Under the pieces are notes generated by a model. It was given only the letters and a program-made list of their open reading frames with translations. It searched no databases and had not been told where the DNA came from. DNA of 64,000 bases from Bidens hawaiensis (Eukaryota > Streptophyta > Magnoliopsida > Asterales > Asteraceae). A program made the translations under genes and the position numbers. The stretch spans positions 62,001 to 126,000 of the forward strand of contig JAIQDT010014643.1 in the NCBI GenBank assembly GCA_021521415.1, in the 5' to 3' direction. Of this stretch, positions 1 to 9,846 are shown piece by piece (position 1 is the stretch's first letter; each line of letters begins with the position of its first letter).

Positions 1-1639
1 ATAAAGATAAAAATTGATTGCTAAATGGGTGGTTTGGGATAATTTTGTACATGCAACATGTAGATAGAGGTGATATAATGTGTCATGTTTGGAGTCGCAC
101 ATTTTATATAACCTGTGAATTCGAACATGACTGTGAGTTCGGTTATGGTGTTTTAGCTTATCATACTAACATCCATCAGCATCGCCGCCGTACCTGGAAT
201 CAGCTTCTATCAATCATTTAATCATCACCAAACCTAACCTGTGAGTTTTAGCTTATCATACAACATTTTTTAATTGTATAATTATGCATTTGTACGTAGA
301 CATGGCAGATTCAAATATAGTGAGAGGAGTTACTCGGAGCAAGCATACCTGGACAAATGATGAAGATGCAAAGCTAATTGATGCATTAATGGAGATACAT
401 GCATCCGGAAAGTATGCTGGTGCTGACAATGGATTCAAACCAGGTTATTTAAATGGTGTTCAACAATTGCTAGATGTAAGTCTTCCTAACTCTGGTCTCA
501 AAGCAAAACCACATATAAAGTCTAGGATGAAGACATGGAAGACACACTTTAGCATTGTATATGATATGGTGCATACAAGTGGGTTTGGTTGGGATGAACA
601 AAAATGTTGTATTATTGCCGATGATAGTGTTTGGAATGAATACGTGAAGGTATATTCTAAAAAATATATTTTTTAGATTTTAAAATTTTAGTCTAATTTA
701 TTTGTAATTGTCTTGTAGTCTCACAAAGGTGCTGTGAATTTTCGTGACAAGTCATTTCCTTTCTATGACAAATTGTGTACCATATTCGGTAAGGATAGAG
801 CTACTGGTAGTAAAGCAGTTGACCTTGGAGAAAAAGATGTTGTTCAAGAGACACAAAAAAGCTCACCTGTTGATATTGAAGACTTTGATTTTGTTGATGA
901 AGCCGTTCCAAATGTTGATAGATCTGAAGGACAAACAGGAAGTGTAACAAGCAAGCGCAAAAGAGGTAGAAGCACAGATGCAGATGAGATATATCGAGAG
1001 TCTTGCAAAGATATCAAGGAAGTTTTGCTTCGATTTGGGGAGATGGTGGGTGAACAACTTAGCAAAGAAGGTATGGAGGCTCGTGAAATCTATGAAAAGG
1101 TTAGTGATGAGTTGAAAGCTTTACCAGGTATCACTACGAAAAAACGGTTCAAAGCAGCTCATTTGATTGGTAAAGATGTGGATCTAGGACGTTCTTTTCT
1201 TGCGTTGACAATAGAAGAGAAAATTGAGATGGTCGAGTTGTATACCGATGGTTCAATGGGATAGTTGTGTATGGTTGAAGTATGTTTTGTATGTGAATTG
1301 GTTTTAATTATGGTTGATGTTTTTTGCTTAAAAACTATGTTTTGTATGTGAATTGGTTTGATCAATGCATATTTTGGTTGGAATTTATGCATCTTTTTAT
1401 ATGTTTTTTATTTTTTAATAAATATTTGCTATGAAAAAAATACTTGTGCTAATGATAAAGTTGATATAATTCTCTGTTTATTTTCTATGTACCAAACAAG
1501 AGAAATGATTCTCAGCTATATTTCTCTACTGAAATCTCTGTACTACCAAACAGAACAGTCAATTCTCATTCTTCAGACCAATTTCCTTTCTCTGCAATTC
1601 CATTTCTCTACAATTCCATTCTCTATACCAAACACCCCC
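1..1639 (+). mobile_element. PIF/Harbinger-type DNA transposon, right-hand part
   Basis: The segment holds a Myb/SANT-like ORF1 gene and ends at 1639 in a terminus reading ACCAAACACCCCC, followed at 1640-1642 by TTA. PIF/Harbinger and Tourist elements classically target TTA/TAA and often carry GGGGGTGTTTGGT-like ends, so this is read as the right terminal inverted repeat plus one copy of the 3 bp target duplication. The left end and any DDE transposase gene lie before the window. A second ACCAAACAGAAC motif at about 1544-1556 may be a subterminal repeat. The class assignment is inferred from the ORF1 type and the TTA; the left end cannot be seen. Confidence 0.6.
302..1264 (+). CDS. Myb/SANT-like DNA-binding protein (Harbinger ORF1-like), two exons
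   Basis: Exons are 302-649 and 719-1264; the 69 bp intron (GTATATTC...TTGTAG) is phase 0. The product is about 297 aa from ATG 302; an in-frame ATG at 284 is an alternative start. The N-terminal half has the spacing of a plant Myb/SANT-like domain (Myb_DNA-bind_3 family): TWTNDEDAKLIDALMEI at the start, then a KSRMKTWKTHF helix and a GFGWDEQ segment. Exon 2 opens with SHKGAVNFRDKSFPFYDKL, a common continuation in this family. A basic KRKRGR stretch lies mid-protein and could be a nuclear localisation signal. Proteins of this kind are the DNA-binding partner of PIF/Harbinger transposases, and some are domesticated. The flanking transposon end favours an element gene. The frame is open through both exons, so it may still be functional. 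Confidence 0.7.
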
Positions 1640-1642
1640 TTA

Positions 1643-3640
1643 TATTATTTTGGATTTATGACAGACACACATTTATGATTTATGAATGAATGTTATTATA
1701 TTTTTGGAGATTCATTTCACCCAAATCTAGTTGGTGTTTATTTTCTGTTTTCCATCCTAATCACTAATCAGGCTCAATTTAATTCGTTTCATATTTTGTT
1801 TTTATTTTTGTTTTCTTTCCAAATTTACTTTTCTAATTCATAGAAGGATTATATATTTATATGGTAAGTGAATCGAATTTTATAAACTAAAGTTGGTATA
1901 AATATGAATTTAAAACTTAATTGATTGAAATAGTTATAGGAGTGGATGAGCTGGTTTAAGTTGAATGTGTGGTTCCTTTTATCCGATCTTTGTAAAGTTT
2001 TGAACTCTTGGTGTTTGTGTAGTTTATAACGTCTTGCTAGTTAATTTCATTTCGTGAGGTCTTTGAGCGAGCGGACGTGTATTCCACTAGAACATGTATT
2101 TACAAATCATGCCAATTATGTAACAAGCCGTATTTTTTAGTCGTATTGGTTTCATTACTTGGGCAACGTTGTGAATAACTTATATTTATACTATAGTGAC
2201 TTTCATGACTCATCCTATAAAACGGGTTGATTTAGACAAAAAGAATTGCATGCGAGTTTATTCATATCAATTCAAGTTAGGAAACGTTTAATTATATAAG
2301 GACTAATGAAAGAGTGACAAGTGTCAACCATGTAAGTTTTTATTGAAGAGTGTAGAAAATTAATATATATACATACATATATATATATATATAGTCTTTT
2401 CGTTACAATTTATAGTGTTAGCAAAATACAACATCCGGAGTAAATAGAACATGAATCATGAATTTGTAAACAACATTTTGAAAGAAAGAAAAAACCAGTT
2501 TGACTGAAAAATTATTTTTCAATTCAACCACTTAGTGTCATAATCAGACAACCCAGATAAGGGTTTGGTCAAAAGTGATTAACTGAACGGTCTGAACCGA
2601 TTTAGACACTAACCAACCAGTCCGGTTCCAGGAGCATTGTGTATGGATAGTTATTTGAGTAAATTATGTGGTCTTGGTCAAGATTGAATCAATCCGGTAT
2701 TAAAACTTCTACCAGTTTTTCTGAGTTTTTATTCGTGCTCTATAATAATAATAATAATATAATTTTCCTTGACAGAAACTTAAACTTGCATGGTAATATA
2801 TTATTGAACGGTCAAAATAAGGTCTCTATTATACAAGAAGGTACAACATATTTAAAGGTGTGCGCAATCATTACATTTGATTTAGTATTAGGTGTATACA
2901 ATAATTATGTAGCAAGCATAACTACTACGCTTGTCACGTTATTAAAAAATTAACTGGCATATATATCATGATGGTAATTTTGTGTCTATTATTATGTTTT
3001 TGGTATGGTTTTGATAACTTTAAAGCTATAAAATTAAAATCGTACACCGTATGAATGGTATTTGAGTTTGTTGAGTCTTTAAATAAATAAACCAAATATG
3101 ATTGCCTTAGTAACATGCTAATCAAAGTCATATATTGAACATTGAATATAGCCACAACTATAATCTACAGAAACATGCATTGAACATAGGTGTTGCCTAA
3201 ATACCAATCATACATGTCTTAAGCTTCATTAGTCTTCAAACGTACCCACACCTTTAACTTTTCAATCACATTAATAATTTACTCTATGCCACAGTATTAC
3301 CAACTAACATTTTATTTATTCATAATAAATTGATCATTATAGATATTGCAGATAAAAGTCGTTTTGATGACTTCATATGTATCGAATTATAGGTTATGGG
3401 AAAGTTGTGGGAAAATCACATAAAAGAACAACTTAAGAAAAAGAAAATTCAACGGTGCGGATTAATATTTTGAACTTGAGTAAAATTACGAATTTATTTA
3501 AATATTAGCTTGGATGGATTCATTTTATTAAGCAGCCCATGAACGTTTAGCAAGACTGCAAGAGACTAAACTAAGAATCCAACTTCGATTGTATGTGTTA
3601 GATGAAATGTGAAAAGCTTGTTGAAAATATATGTTCCAAG
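1643..3640. other. AT-rich spacer with no supported gene
   Basis: Two kilobases of AT-rich DNA. I see a short TA microsatellite near 2365-2392 and a short (TAA)n run near 2743-2760, but no credible coding exon. The open frame at 2666-2953 shows no recognisable domain and has spacer-like composition. Confidence 0.5.
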
Positions 3641-3774
3641 TGATTGCATTTGACCAGCACTAATGGTAAGTTAGTATTCAAAGTTAATATGTTCCAAGTC
3701 ATTTTTTCTCATCCTTTTCTTTTCTTTTCTTTTTTTTTTTCCATTCCTTTTTTACTATATTTTCTTAAAAAAAA

Positions 3775-4165
3775 ACCACTGGACAACCACCACGACCTCC
3801 GGCGCCACCAACATTGTCGCCGCCAGTGTTGCCACCACCACTACCATTGCTACCACCACCTTACCATCAATGCTACCACCGCCATCGTCGTGGCCACCAC
3901 AACCATTGCTGCCGCCTGACCACCACCGTCGCTGCCTAACCACCACCACACGTCCGCCTCCACCGCTTTCGTCACCCTACCATCACCATCACCTCCTAAC
4001 CACCAATGCTACCACCGCTGCCACCACCGCTAGACACCGCCACCCCACCACCACCCCCACCCATCGCCACCGCAACCACCACCCCTTCCGCTTGATTGCC
4101 ACCGCCACCACCATTGTTGTCACCGGAGCTGCTACCCACCACCGTTGCCATTGCGATTTTTTTAT
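3775..4165. repeat. CCACC/CCGCC-rich low-complexity block
   Basis: About 390 bp built almost only from CCACCA, CCGCCA and CCATTG-like triplets, flanked by poly-T runs. It gives long Pro/His/Thr-rich or Gly/Val-rich frames on both strands, which are compositional artefacts. A related block with the same motifs and the same T-rich edges lies at about 47995-48265, so the two are probably copies of one dispersed repeat. Confidence 0.6.
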
Positions 4166-4299
4166 GTAATTTTTTTTTATTTTGAGATTGGAGTATTTTT
4201 ATTATTTATATTTCATTTAACGTTTTTAGTGGATACCAAACAACTTTTTTTTTATATGAATCATCATCTTTTTTTTACTGAACAAGAGAATCCAATTAC

Positions 4300-4500
4300 A
4301 ATAAAGAGTTGGTAAGCGGGCAACAAACTGTGTCGTCACTCCCTTTTGAATGATAAAATCGATTCTACTGAAAACAAAGTTATAGTTTTTTGATGTTGAT
4401 AAGTTACTGTGCACAATTCATTGAACTGTTTTCAGAAACGTAATAGCTTCGGGGGCAAGGGACCAAATGTATCAAAAGCAAAAGGAATAAAGTAATAATT
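4300..4500 (-). pseudogene. Degenerate transposon-protein C-terminal fragment
   Basis: On the minus strand, with at least one frameshift and an in-frame stop, it reads as fragments such as FIPFAFDTFG, PEAITFLK and FVARLPTL. The same order is found intact at 45298-45522. This C-terminal module is, to my recollection, common at the ends of plant retroelement-like proteins; I cannot name the parent family with certainty. It is a dead relic interrupted just downstream by the solo LTR that begins at 4545. Confidence 0.45.
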
Positions 4501-5018
4501 CATTGCATTCCCATATTGTAACCAAACAAAACAAATTAATGATATGTAAGGCCCCGTTACCGGTAGCCCTACTTTCGTGTTGGATTTACTCATAAACACA
4601 GTTCTAAATATCAGAGTTAATTAAAACATTTACGCGGAAAATAAAACTTTCATAAAACTTTACATAATTCATAACTTGTCTCAAAACATCCTTTGTCTTT
4701 CAACATTAAAGCGTTAAATTAAAACATCATAAGTCTTCAGATGCCAGATTCTTGTTCAGTGCCATGTGTCTCCTCAAGCGAGCTGCCTCATCCTACTCAC
4801 CTGCGTGCATACTAAAAGTCTGCTACGCTGAGTGAGTTCTAGATAATCACATAATCATACCATTCACATAACATTATATTCTTTCATTCATACTTTTATA
4901 CTTTCATACTTTCATACTTTCTTACATTCATACTTTCTTACTTTCATATTTTCTTACTTTCTTTTGTATTAACTTACTTTCATATCTTATGTTATAAAGA
5001 GCATTACGCCCTACATTC

Positions 5019-5275
5019 CTCGAGTATTATTAGGGCTCGGTACCATCTTTCCTCGAGTATTATTAGGGCTCGGTACCCTCTTTCCTCGAGTATTATTAGG
5101 GCTCGGTACCCTCTTTCCTCGAGTATTATTAGGGCTCGGTACCCTTCTTCCTCGAATATTAGTAGGGTTCGGTTCCCTAGTTCTCGAATATTAGTAGGGT
5201 TCGATTCCCTCTTCGTTACCATACAACCATACATCATACCTCGAGTATTATTAGGGCTCGGTACCCTTTTCGTAA
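5019..5275. repeat. Minisatellite 1 of solo LTR copy A (~34 bp unit)
   Basis: About seven tandem units of roughly 34 bp with core CTCGAGTATTATTAGGGCTC followed by GGTACC. The middle units are diverged (CTCGAATATTAGTAGGG). The homologous array in copy B lies at 43795-44065 with about the same number of units, so the array predates both insertions. Confidence 0.85.
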
Positions 5276-5865
5276 CCATACAACAATACATTATCATTTC
5301 TTTCTTCTATTATCTCTATCATGTTCATACACATAAACATACATAACATACTTACCTTATACATAGCGTTACAACCTGACAGTACGTGCAATATCCGAAG
5401 ATCGTTCACGTACCATCAAGCAATCATTCATACATTTCACATTATCCACATAAGGCATACACTTATCTCTTAGGATAGGTGTATTAACAAACATATTGAG
5501 TATGCACACAGCCCCGAAAACGTAACACATAAATGGGGCTAGAAACTCACCTGAACACGGTTACGTTCTCCGTTGATCGTAATCCCTTTCTTCAGTTGTG
5601 CACGGCTGACTGTATAACAAGTATACATATCAATTTAACTATCACTACTTATAACATCTTTCTAGTCTTAATTACTACCCACAACGAACGGGGGTCCGGG
5701 GGCAGCGCCCCTGGCAGCGGGGTCTAGGGGCGGCAGCCCCTAGCAGGGTCCAAGGGGCAGAGCCCCTGGCTGGGGTCGAGCTGCCAGGTCAGCTTGGAAA
5801 AATTTTATTTCCATTAACTGTCTTAACACATTTTCCATTAGGTTTTTAATTTATTTTCTAAACGA

Positions 5866-6118
5866 ACTTCACTTTAGGCGAAGTTAAACCTCGGGCGAAC
5901 TTGGCTTCAGGCGAAGTTAAACCTTAGGCGAACTTGGCTTCAGGCGAAGTTAAACCTTAGGCGAACTTGGCTTCAGGCGAAGTTATCCTTAGGCGAACTT
6001 GGCTTCAGGCGAAGTTATCCTTAGGCGAACTTGGCCGTAGGCGAAGTTACGCTTGAAGGCGAAGTTACGCTTGAAGGCGAAGTTCATCAGGCGAACTTAA
6101 TCTTGCAGGCGAAGTTAT
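5866..6118. repeat. Minisatellite 2 of solo LTR copy A (GGCGAAGTT repeats)
   Basis: Tandem, irregular units combining GGCGAAGTT and GGCGAACTT, such as CTTCAGGCGAAGTTA and CCTTAGGCGAACTTGG. Because each unit carries AAGTT and AACTT, the array is full of short inverted repeats. Unit order differs from the matching array in copy B (42938-43215), indicating independent slippage or unequal exchange. Confidence 0.8.
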
Positions 6119-7059
6119 CGCGCTGCAGATCTGTTTGCCCATAAATCCTTCGTTTCTTAGCCAAATAACTCGATTTTGGTACCCACGGAATCGTATGATC
6201 GGCGCCTACAAATCCCAACCATCAAATCGGCCTAAAATCGACGTTTTAGGGGTCCGATTTGGGCAGTTTGGGTTTCGGGTCCGGTTAACCCATCCAATCC
6301 TAACCATTTTCAGTAATATTAGCTTTGTTGGATTTGTTCTTACCTTACCAACTCAGATCTATCAACAAAATCTCGGGTCTCGGCTTCGAATCTTGATCGG
6401 TTAGAATGTGTGTGTTTTGAGTGTGTGAAGAAATAGATGTAAATGAAGATATTTTTGGGATTTTGGGGGTATTTATATCCCTGAAATCCCATTCTTATTT
6501 AACCCATCTCAATTAATCCACGTCCAAGACCCGCTCCCTACCCGATACTAATTAATTACGCGAAATCACTAAACATAACTTCCTTTATTCATCATTAAAA
6601 TTTTTAGGATGTTACATGATAATGATCAATTTTATTCTCATGTCTATTCCATTCCTTCTTACATTTCATTTCATCTTCATCCCATTACCTCGAACCAAAC
6701 ATAATGATTAAGCATAGGAGAAATTCGTGAGGTGTTTAAGGGCATTTGTAGCCATTCTCCATTTCTATGTCCATATTAGGCCATGTGTTGTCGCTGAAGT
6801 TGGGTTTTGAATTCATCCAATAATATTGTGGCACGCAGTGCTGACTGAATATTGACTTGACACTTGCTGAAGCCACCGCTGAGCCTATTGTGGTTCAGGC
6901 GAATGATGACTTCAGCGAATTTTGTGATTTTTTTAATATAACTAAAAAACTAATTTATATGATAAAAAAACATTAAACATCCTAAAAATATAAAAAAATT
7001 ACAAATTTAATAATAAAAATACAATTTCATTCCCCGTCTCCGTTGCCTCCTGCTCTTCG

Positions 7060-7274
7060 CCTTCGTTCTTAATCTGCTTTGATTTTCTCAAGAACAAACA
7101 TTTGTTCTTTTTCGAATACCTCTCAGCGCATGGGATCGAGGTTGCTAAAGTCCTTGGTAAGAAAGTCTAACTTTCTAAATCTGTCTTTTGAAACTTTCAC
7201 CCCGACCGTTGCTTCGATACTACTCGATATTTTGTGGACGTCTTCGACAAATCCCGGATGACCTCGGTACTTGT
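7060..7274 (-). pseudogene. 3' part of a Harbinger-type Myb/SANT pseudogene, split by the Gypsy element
   Basis: Read on the minus strand from the insertion point, a coding-like frame gives VEDVHKISSSIEATVGVKVS and FRKLDFLTKDFSNLDPM, then a stop and VFEKEQMFVLEKIKAD. It continues the pseudogene whose 5' part lies at 16407-17276 on the other side of the retrotransposon. The composition (helical, Lys/Glu-rich) fits the C-terminal tail of NAM-associated or glutathione-S-transferase-T3-like transposon proteins. Confidence 0.5.
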
Positions 7275-7612
7275 TGTGACATCTGCCCGATCCGACCCGA
7301 CCCAGGTACCCGTTTCTCTGACCCGATCTCTTTCTTTTATGATTTAATATTTATTTATACTTATATTTTACTTTTAATAATAATAATATATTTTCCTTTC
7401 CGCCTCTTTCTCTCTCTTTCTTTCCGCCGTCCCGTCCCTCTTCCTTCTCTCTTTCCGCCTTCTGTTCCCTCTTGTCGCTGTCCCGCCCTTAAGCCTTGTT
7501 TCCTCTTTCTTCTAACTCTTTGCTTGTCCTTTGGTTCCTCCCGCTTAAGGATGTCTGCAGCTCCACGCGCCAGACTCCTTACATGGAAGCCTGCGTGAAG
7601 ACATCTTGTTCC

Positions 7613-7782
7613 TGCGATGCGTGGAGAGAACTCTTCTCGCAGCGCGCTAAGAATGTATGTTCTTCCCGCAATGCGCTAAGAATGTATGTTCTTCCCGCGA
7701 TGCGCTTAGAATTCTTGTTCTTCACGCAGCACGCGAAGGATTTGTGATTCTTCCCGCAGTGCGCTAAGGATTGTTGTGCCAG
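7613..7782 (+). repeat. 29 bp tandem repeat in the LTR (also at 14827-14996)
   Basis: Five to six units with consensus close to CGCAATGCGCTAAGAATGTA followed by TGTTCTTCC. The two central units are nearly identical and the outer ones decay (GAATTCTTGTTCTTCA, GGATTTGTGATTCTTCC). The array lies upstream of the putative TATA box, where LTR enhancers normally sit, so a regulatory role is plausible but is inferred only from position. Confidence 0.8.
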
Positions 7783-8182
7783 CCTTCGCGCTCGCGCACT
7801 CAGCCTTCCCGCGCTTAACCCTTGTATCTTCTGTTTAAATCTAGCCGTTTGCTTTTGTGTTGTCTTATCTTTTGAGCCGTTGACCTAACCCATCTAATGT
7901 CTGAATAGTTACTTTCGGCGCAGCATGCGCACCAACCCCATTGGTTGACAGATAAAGTGACTGACATAATCTTTTGAGATCTGCTTTTGCCATGCTTGAC
8001 CAGTACCTTTATCTGACCCGCCCATGCTTTTTACTGTTCCCTGACAGCTTTATCTTGCCCCCTGCAGCTGCCATATCTTTTGATATCTTTACTTTTCAGA
8101 ACTTTTTACCGTTGATATCTTTTCTTTTACTTTTTGAGATCTTTTCCCCTTTTTCTAGGGTTTGTGTCTCCTAGGGTTTTCC

Positions 8183-8190
8183 TATATATA
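8183..8190 (+). promoter_or_regulatory. Putative LTR TATA box
   Basis: TATATATA within CCTATATATAATAAT, about 30 bp before a CA-rich segment. The same site recurs in the 3' LTR at 15397-15404. This is the only strong TATA-like motif I found in the promoter half of the LTR. Confidence 0.5.
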
Positions 8191-9195
8191 ATAATAATAT
8201 TTTCATAACACATCACACACAAACACTTAATCTCTCCTGTTCTCTTGCTCCTTGCTCTCTCTGCCGTCTTCCTCTCTGCCTCCGTCTTCCTCCCTGTTCT
8301 GCCCTGCTTTTCCGGTAATATATATATATTATATAATAATTTACTTATTAATTATGCTAACTTATTATCAAGACTTAAAACAGATCATTAAAACAATAAT
8401 CTTATTTATAGGTTAACTTGTGCTTGTTTAAAGTTGGTTCTTGCTTTATCTTACACCGCATCGTTTAGCAAGTGAGTTATCTCGTATCTAATCCCTTTTT
8501 ATTTTAAATGCTTTGGGATGTTCATGTGTTCATACAAAACTTGAGTCTTAAACTGTTTATGAACTTTAGTCGCGCAGTATCCCATGTGTTGAGGACGTAG
8601 ACTTGGCTGTTTATTTGTATGTGTGGATCATTAACCGTATGGACGGTCTATTCCGCAGTTTTCATGGTACCATTAGATGAACACGGGAGAACTATCGTTT
8701 ATGATTTTCTCTTTTGTATACACATGCACAGTTAGTCTTGTTTGTGAGCTCAATTGTGAGCACTGGCAGTCTTGTCTCTTAGAGTTGGTCCCGATCAGAT
8801 TACACCCTTGTTGAAAACCAGACATACACATGTTGCGCGCAGATTTATTGTTATCTATGTATTGTATTAAACTTGATTTCTCACCAACACGCAAGTGTTT
8901 GACGTTTATTTTAACACATGTTCAGGTTTGCAGTAGCTGTTTTGGAGCTTGTGGACACGTAGGACGTTTTCACTTTTGGACCTAGAATTAAAATGTATCA
9001 AGACAAGTTAATGTTGTTTGAATGTTATAATTTATAATATATTGATTTATGTTTGATTTATGTTCTTTATTTTCCCCGCTGCGCGTGCGCGATAAAATGT
9101 GTATTAATAAATATTGACACCAATAGTGTCACGAGTAATGAAACAATATGTGGCGCCCCGATGTATAATCCGCCTTTGGTCGGGGTGTTACAGAT

Positions 9196-9207
9196 TGGTA
9201 TCAGAGC
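9196..9207 (+). other. Primer-binding site, initiator Met-tRNA type
   Basis: TGGTATCAGAGC begins three bases after the 5' LTR end (9192). This is the standard plant retroelement site complementary to the 3' end of initiator methionine tRNA and primes minus-strand DNA synthesis. Confidence 0.95.
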
Positions 9208-9434
9208 TCGTTGACTTTAGGATAGGTGGTTAGACGTAACGGCCTAGAATACCTAAGAGTCCCTTCTCGCGCATGAGAGAAATCTCATGTTTGCGCGCTT
9301 ATTGTTAATTACTCGTTATTTATGAATATGCTCGCACTCGCGCAGTATATGATTTTATGTTTTATTTCGCGATATTTCGATTTTGGTTGAATTTCGATTT
9401 TTATTGATTTTACTTACATATTCGTTTGTGGGAT

Positions 9435-9694
9435 TTGAAAATCCGAAAAGTCATGGTGATACATGAATAGTTGATTTTCAATTTCCATTTACGATTATGT
9501 TCTGAGGTTGGAGACTTGAAAAGTCATGGTGATACATGAATTGTCAACCTCCAATACTCATTTTCTTGTATATTTTATATTGAAGATTGGAAAGTCATGG
9601 TGATACATGAATCGTCAATCTCCAATACTCGTTTACTCGTATATTTTAAATTGGGAATTCGGAAAGTCATGGTGATACATGAATTGTCGATTTC
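9435..9694 (+). repeat. Four tandem stem-loops in the retrotransposon leader
   Basis: Four copies of TCATGGTGATACATGA lie at 9451-9466, 9524-9539, 9595-9610 and 9667-9682. Each forms an identical 5 bp stem (TCATG/CATGA) with loop GTGATA, preceded by GAAAG or GAAAAG. Outside this core each copy has a different basal stem: TTGAAAATC with GATTTTCAA (9435/9473, 9 bp); GAGGTTG with CAACCTC (9504/9545, 7 bp); AGATTG with CAATCT (9584/9616, 6 bp, extended past one mismatch by TTG/CAA); GAATTCG with CGATTTC (9655/9688, 6 of 7). Conserved pairing despite changed sequence argues for a selected RNA structure between the primer site and gag, where packaging and dimerisation signals of retroelements normally lie. 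Function is inferred. Confidence 0.85.
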
Positions 9695-9846
9695 TGATTC
9701 GAATTTGTTACCTTTATTAAGTCTGCATTTTGGGTCATTTATTTTACTTTAACTTTTGATAGCATCTAACTCCGTGAAACCAAGCTTTATAAAGTTATAC
9801 TTTGCGATAAAACCAAGATATTAACTAAAATTAAAACTTTTATAGA

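Larger units (their letters stand above)
4545..6616 (-). mobile_element. Solo LTR, copy A (2072 bp), inverted relative to copy B
   Basis: The element starts TGTAAGGCCCCG and ends GGATGTTACA. It is flanked by a perfect 5 bp target duplication TGATA at 4540-4544 and 6617-6621. The sequence is the reverse complement of the element at 42451-44489, which has its own different 5 bp duplication, so both are independent insertions of one LTR family. No primer-binding site, polypurine tract, gag or pol adjoins it, so a solo LTR left by LTR-LTR recombination is the simplest reading. Strand is set from a TATAAAT motif near the other end; orientation is uncertain. It contains two minisatellites. Confidence 0.85.
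7275..9192 (+). repeat. 5' LTR of the young Gypsy element
   Basis: It begins TGTGACATCTGCCC and ends GGGTGTTACA (TG...CA ends). A CCTATATATAATAAT TATA-like motif at about 8183-8190 is followed by a CA-rich stretch that could hold the transcription start. If so, U3 is about 0.9 kb and R plus U5 about 1.0 kb. It holds a 29 bp tandem array at 7613-7782. Confidence 0.95.

Noticed and set aside
3644..4169. Pro/His-rich and Gly/Val-rich open frames on both strands
   Set aside because: They come from CCACCA/CCGCCA low-complexity sequence; no start context, introns or domain.
7496..8894. Open frames in the LTRs (duplicated at 14710-16108)
   Set aside because: LTR sequence with tandem repeats; identical in both LTRs only because the LTRs are identical. 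No protein signature.
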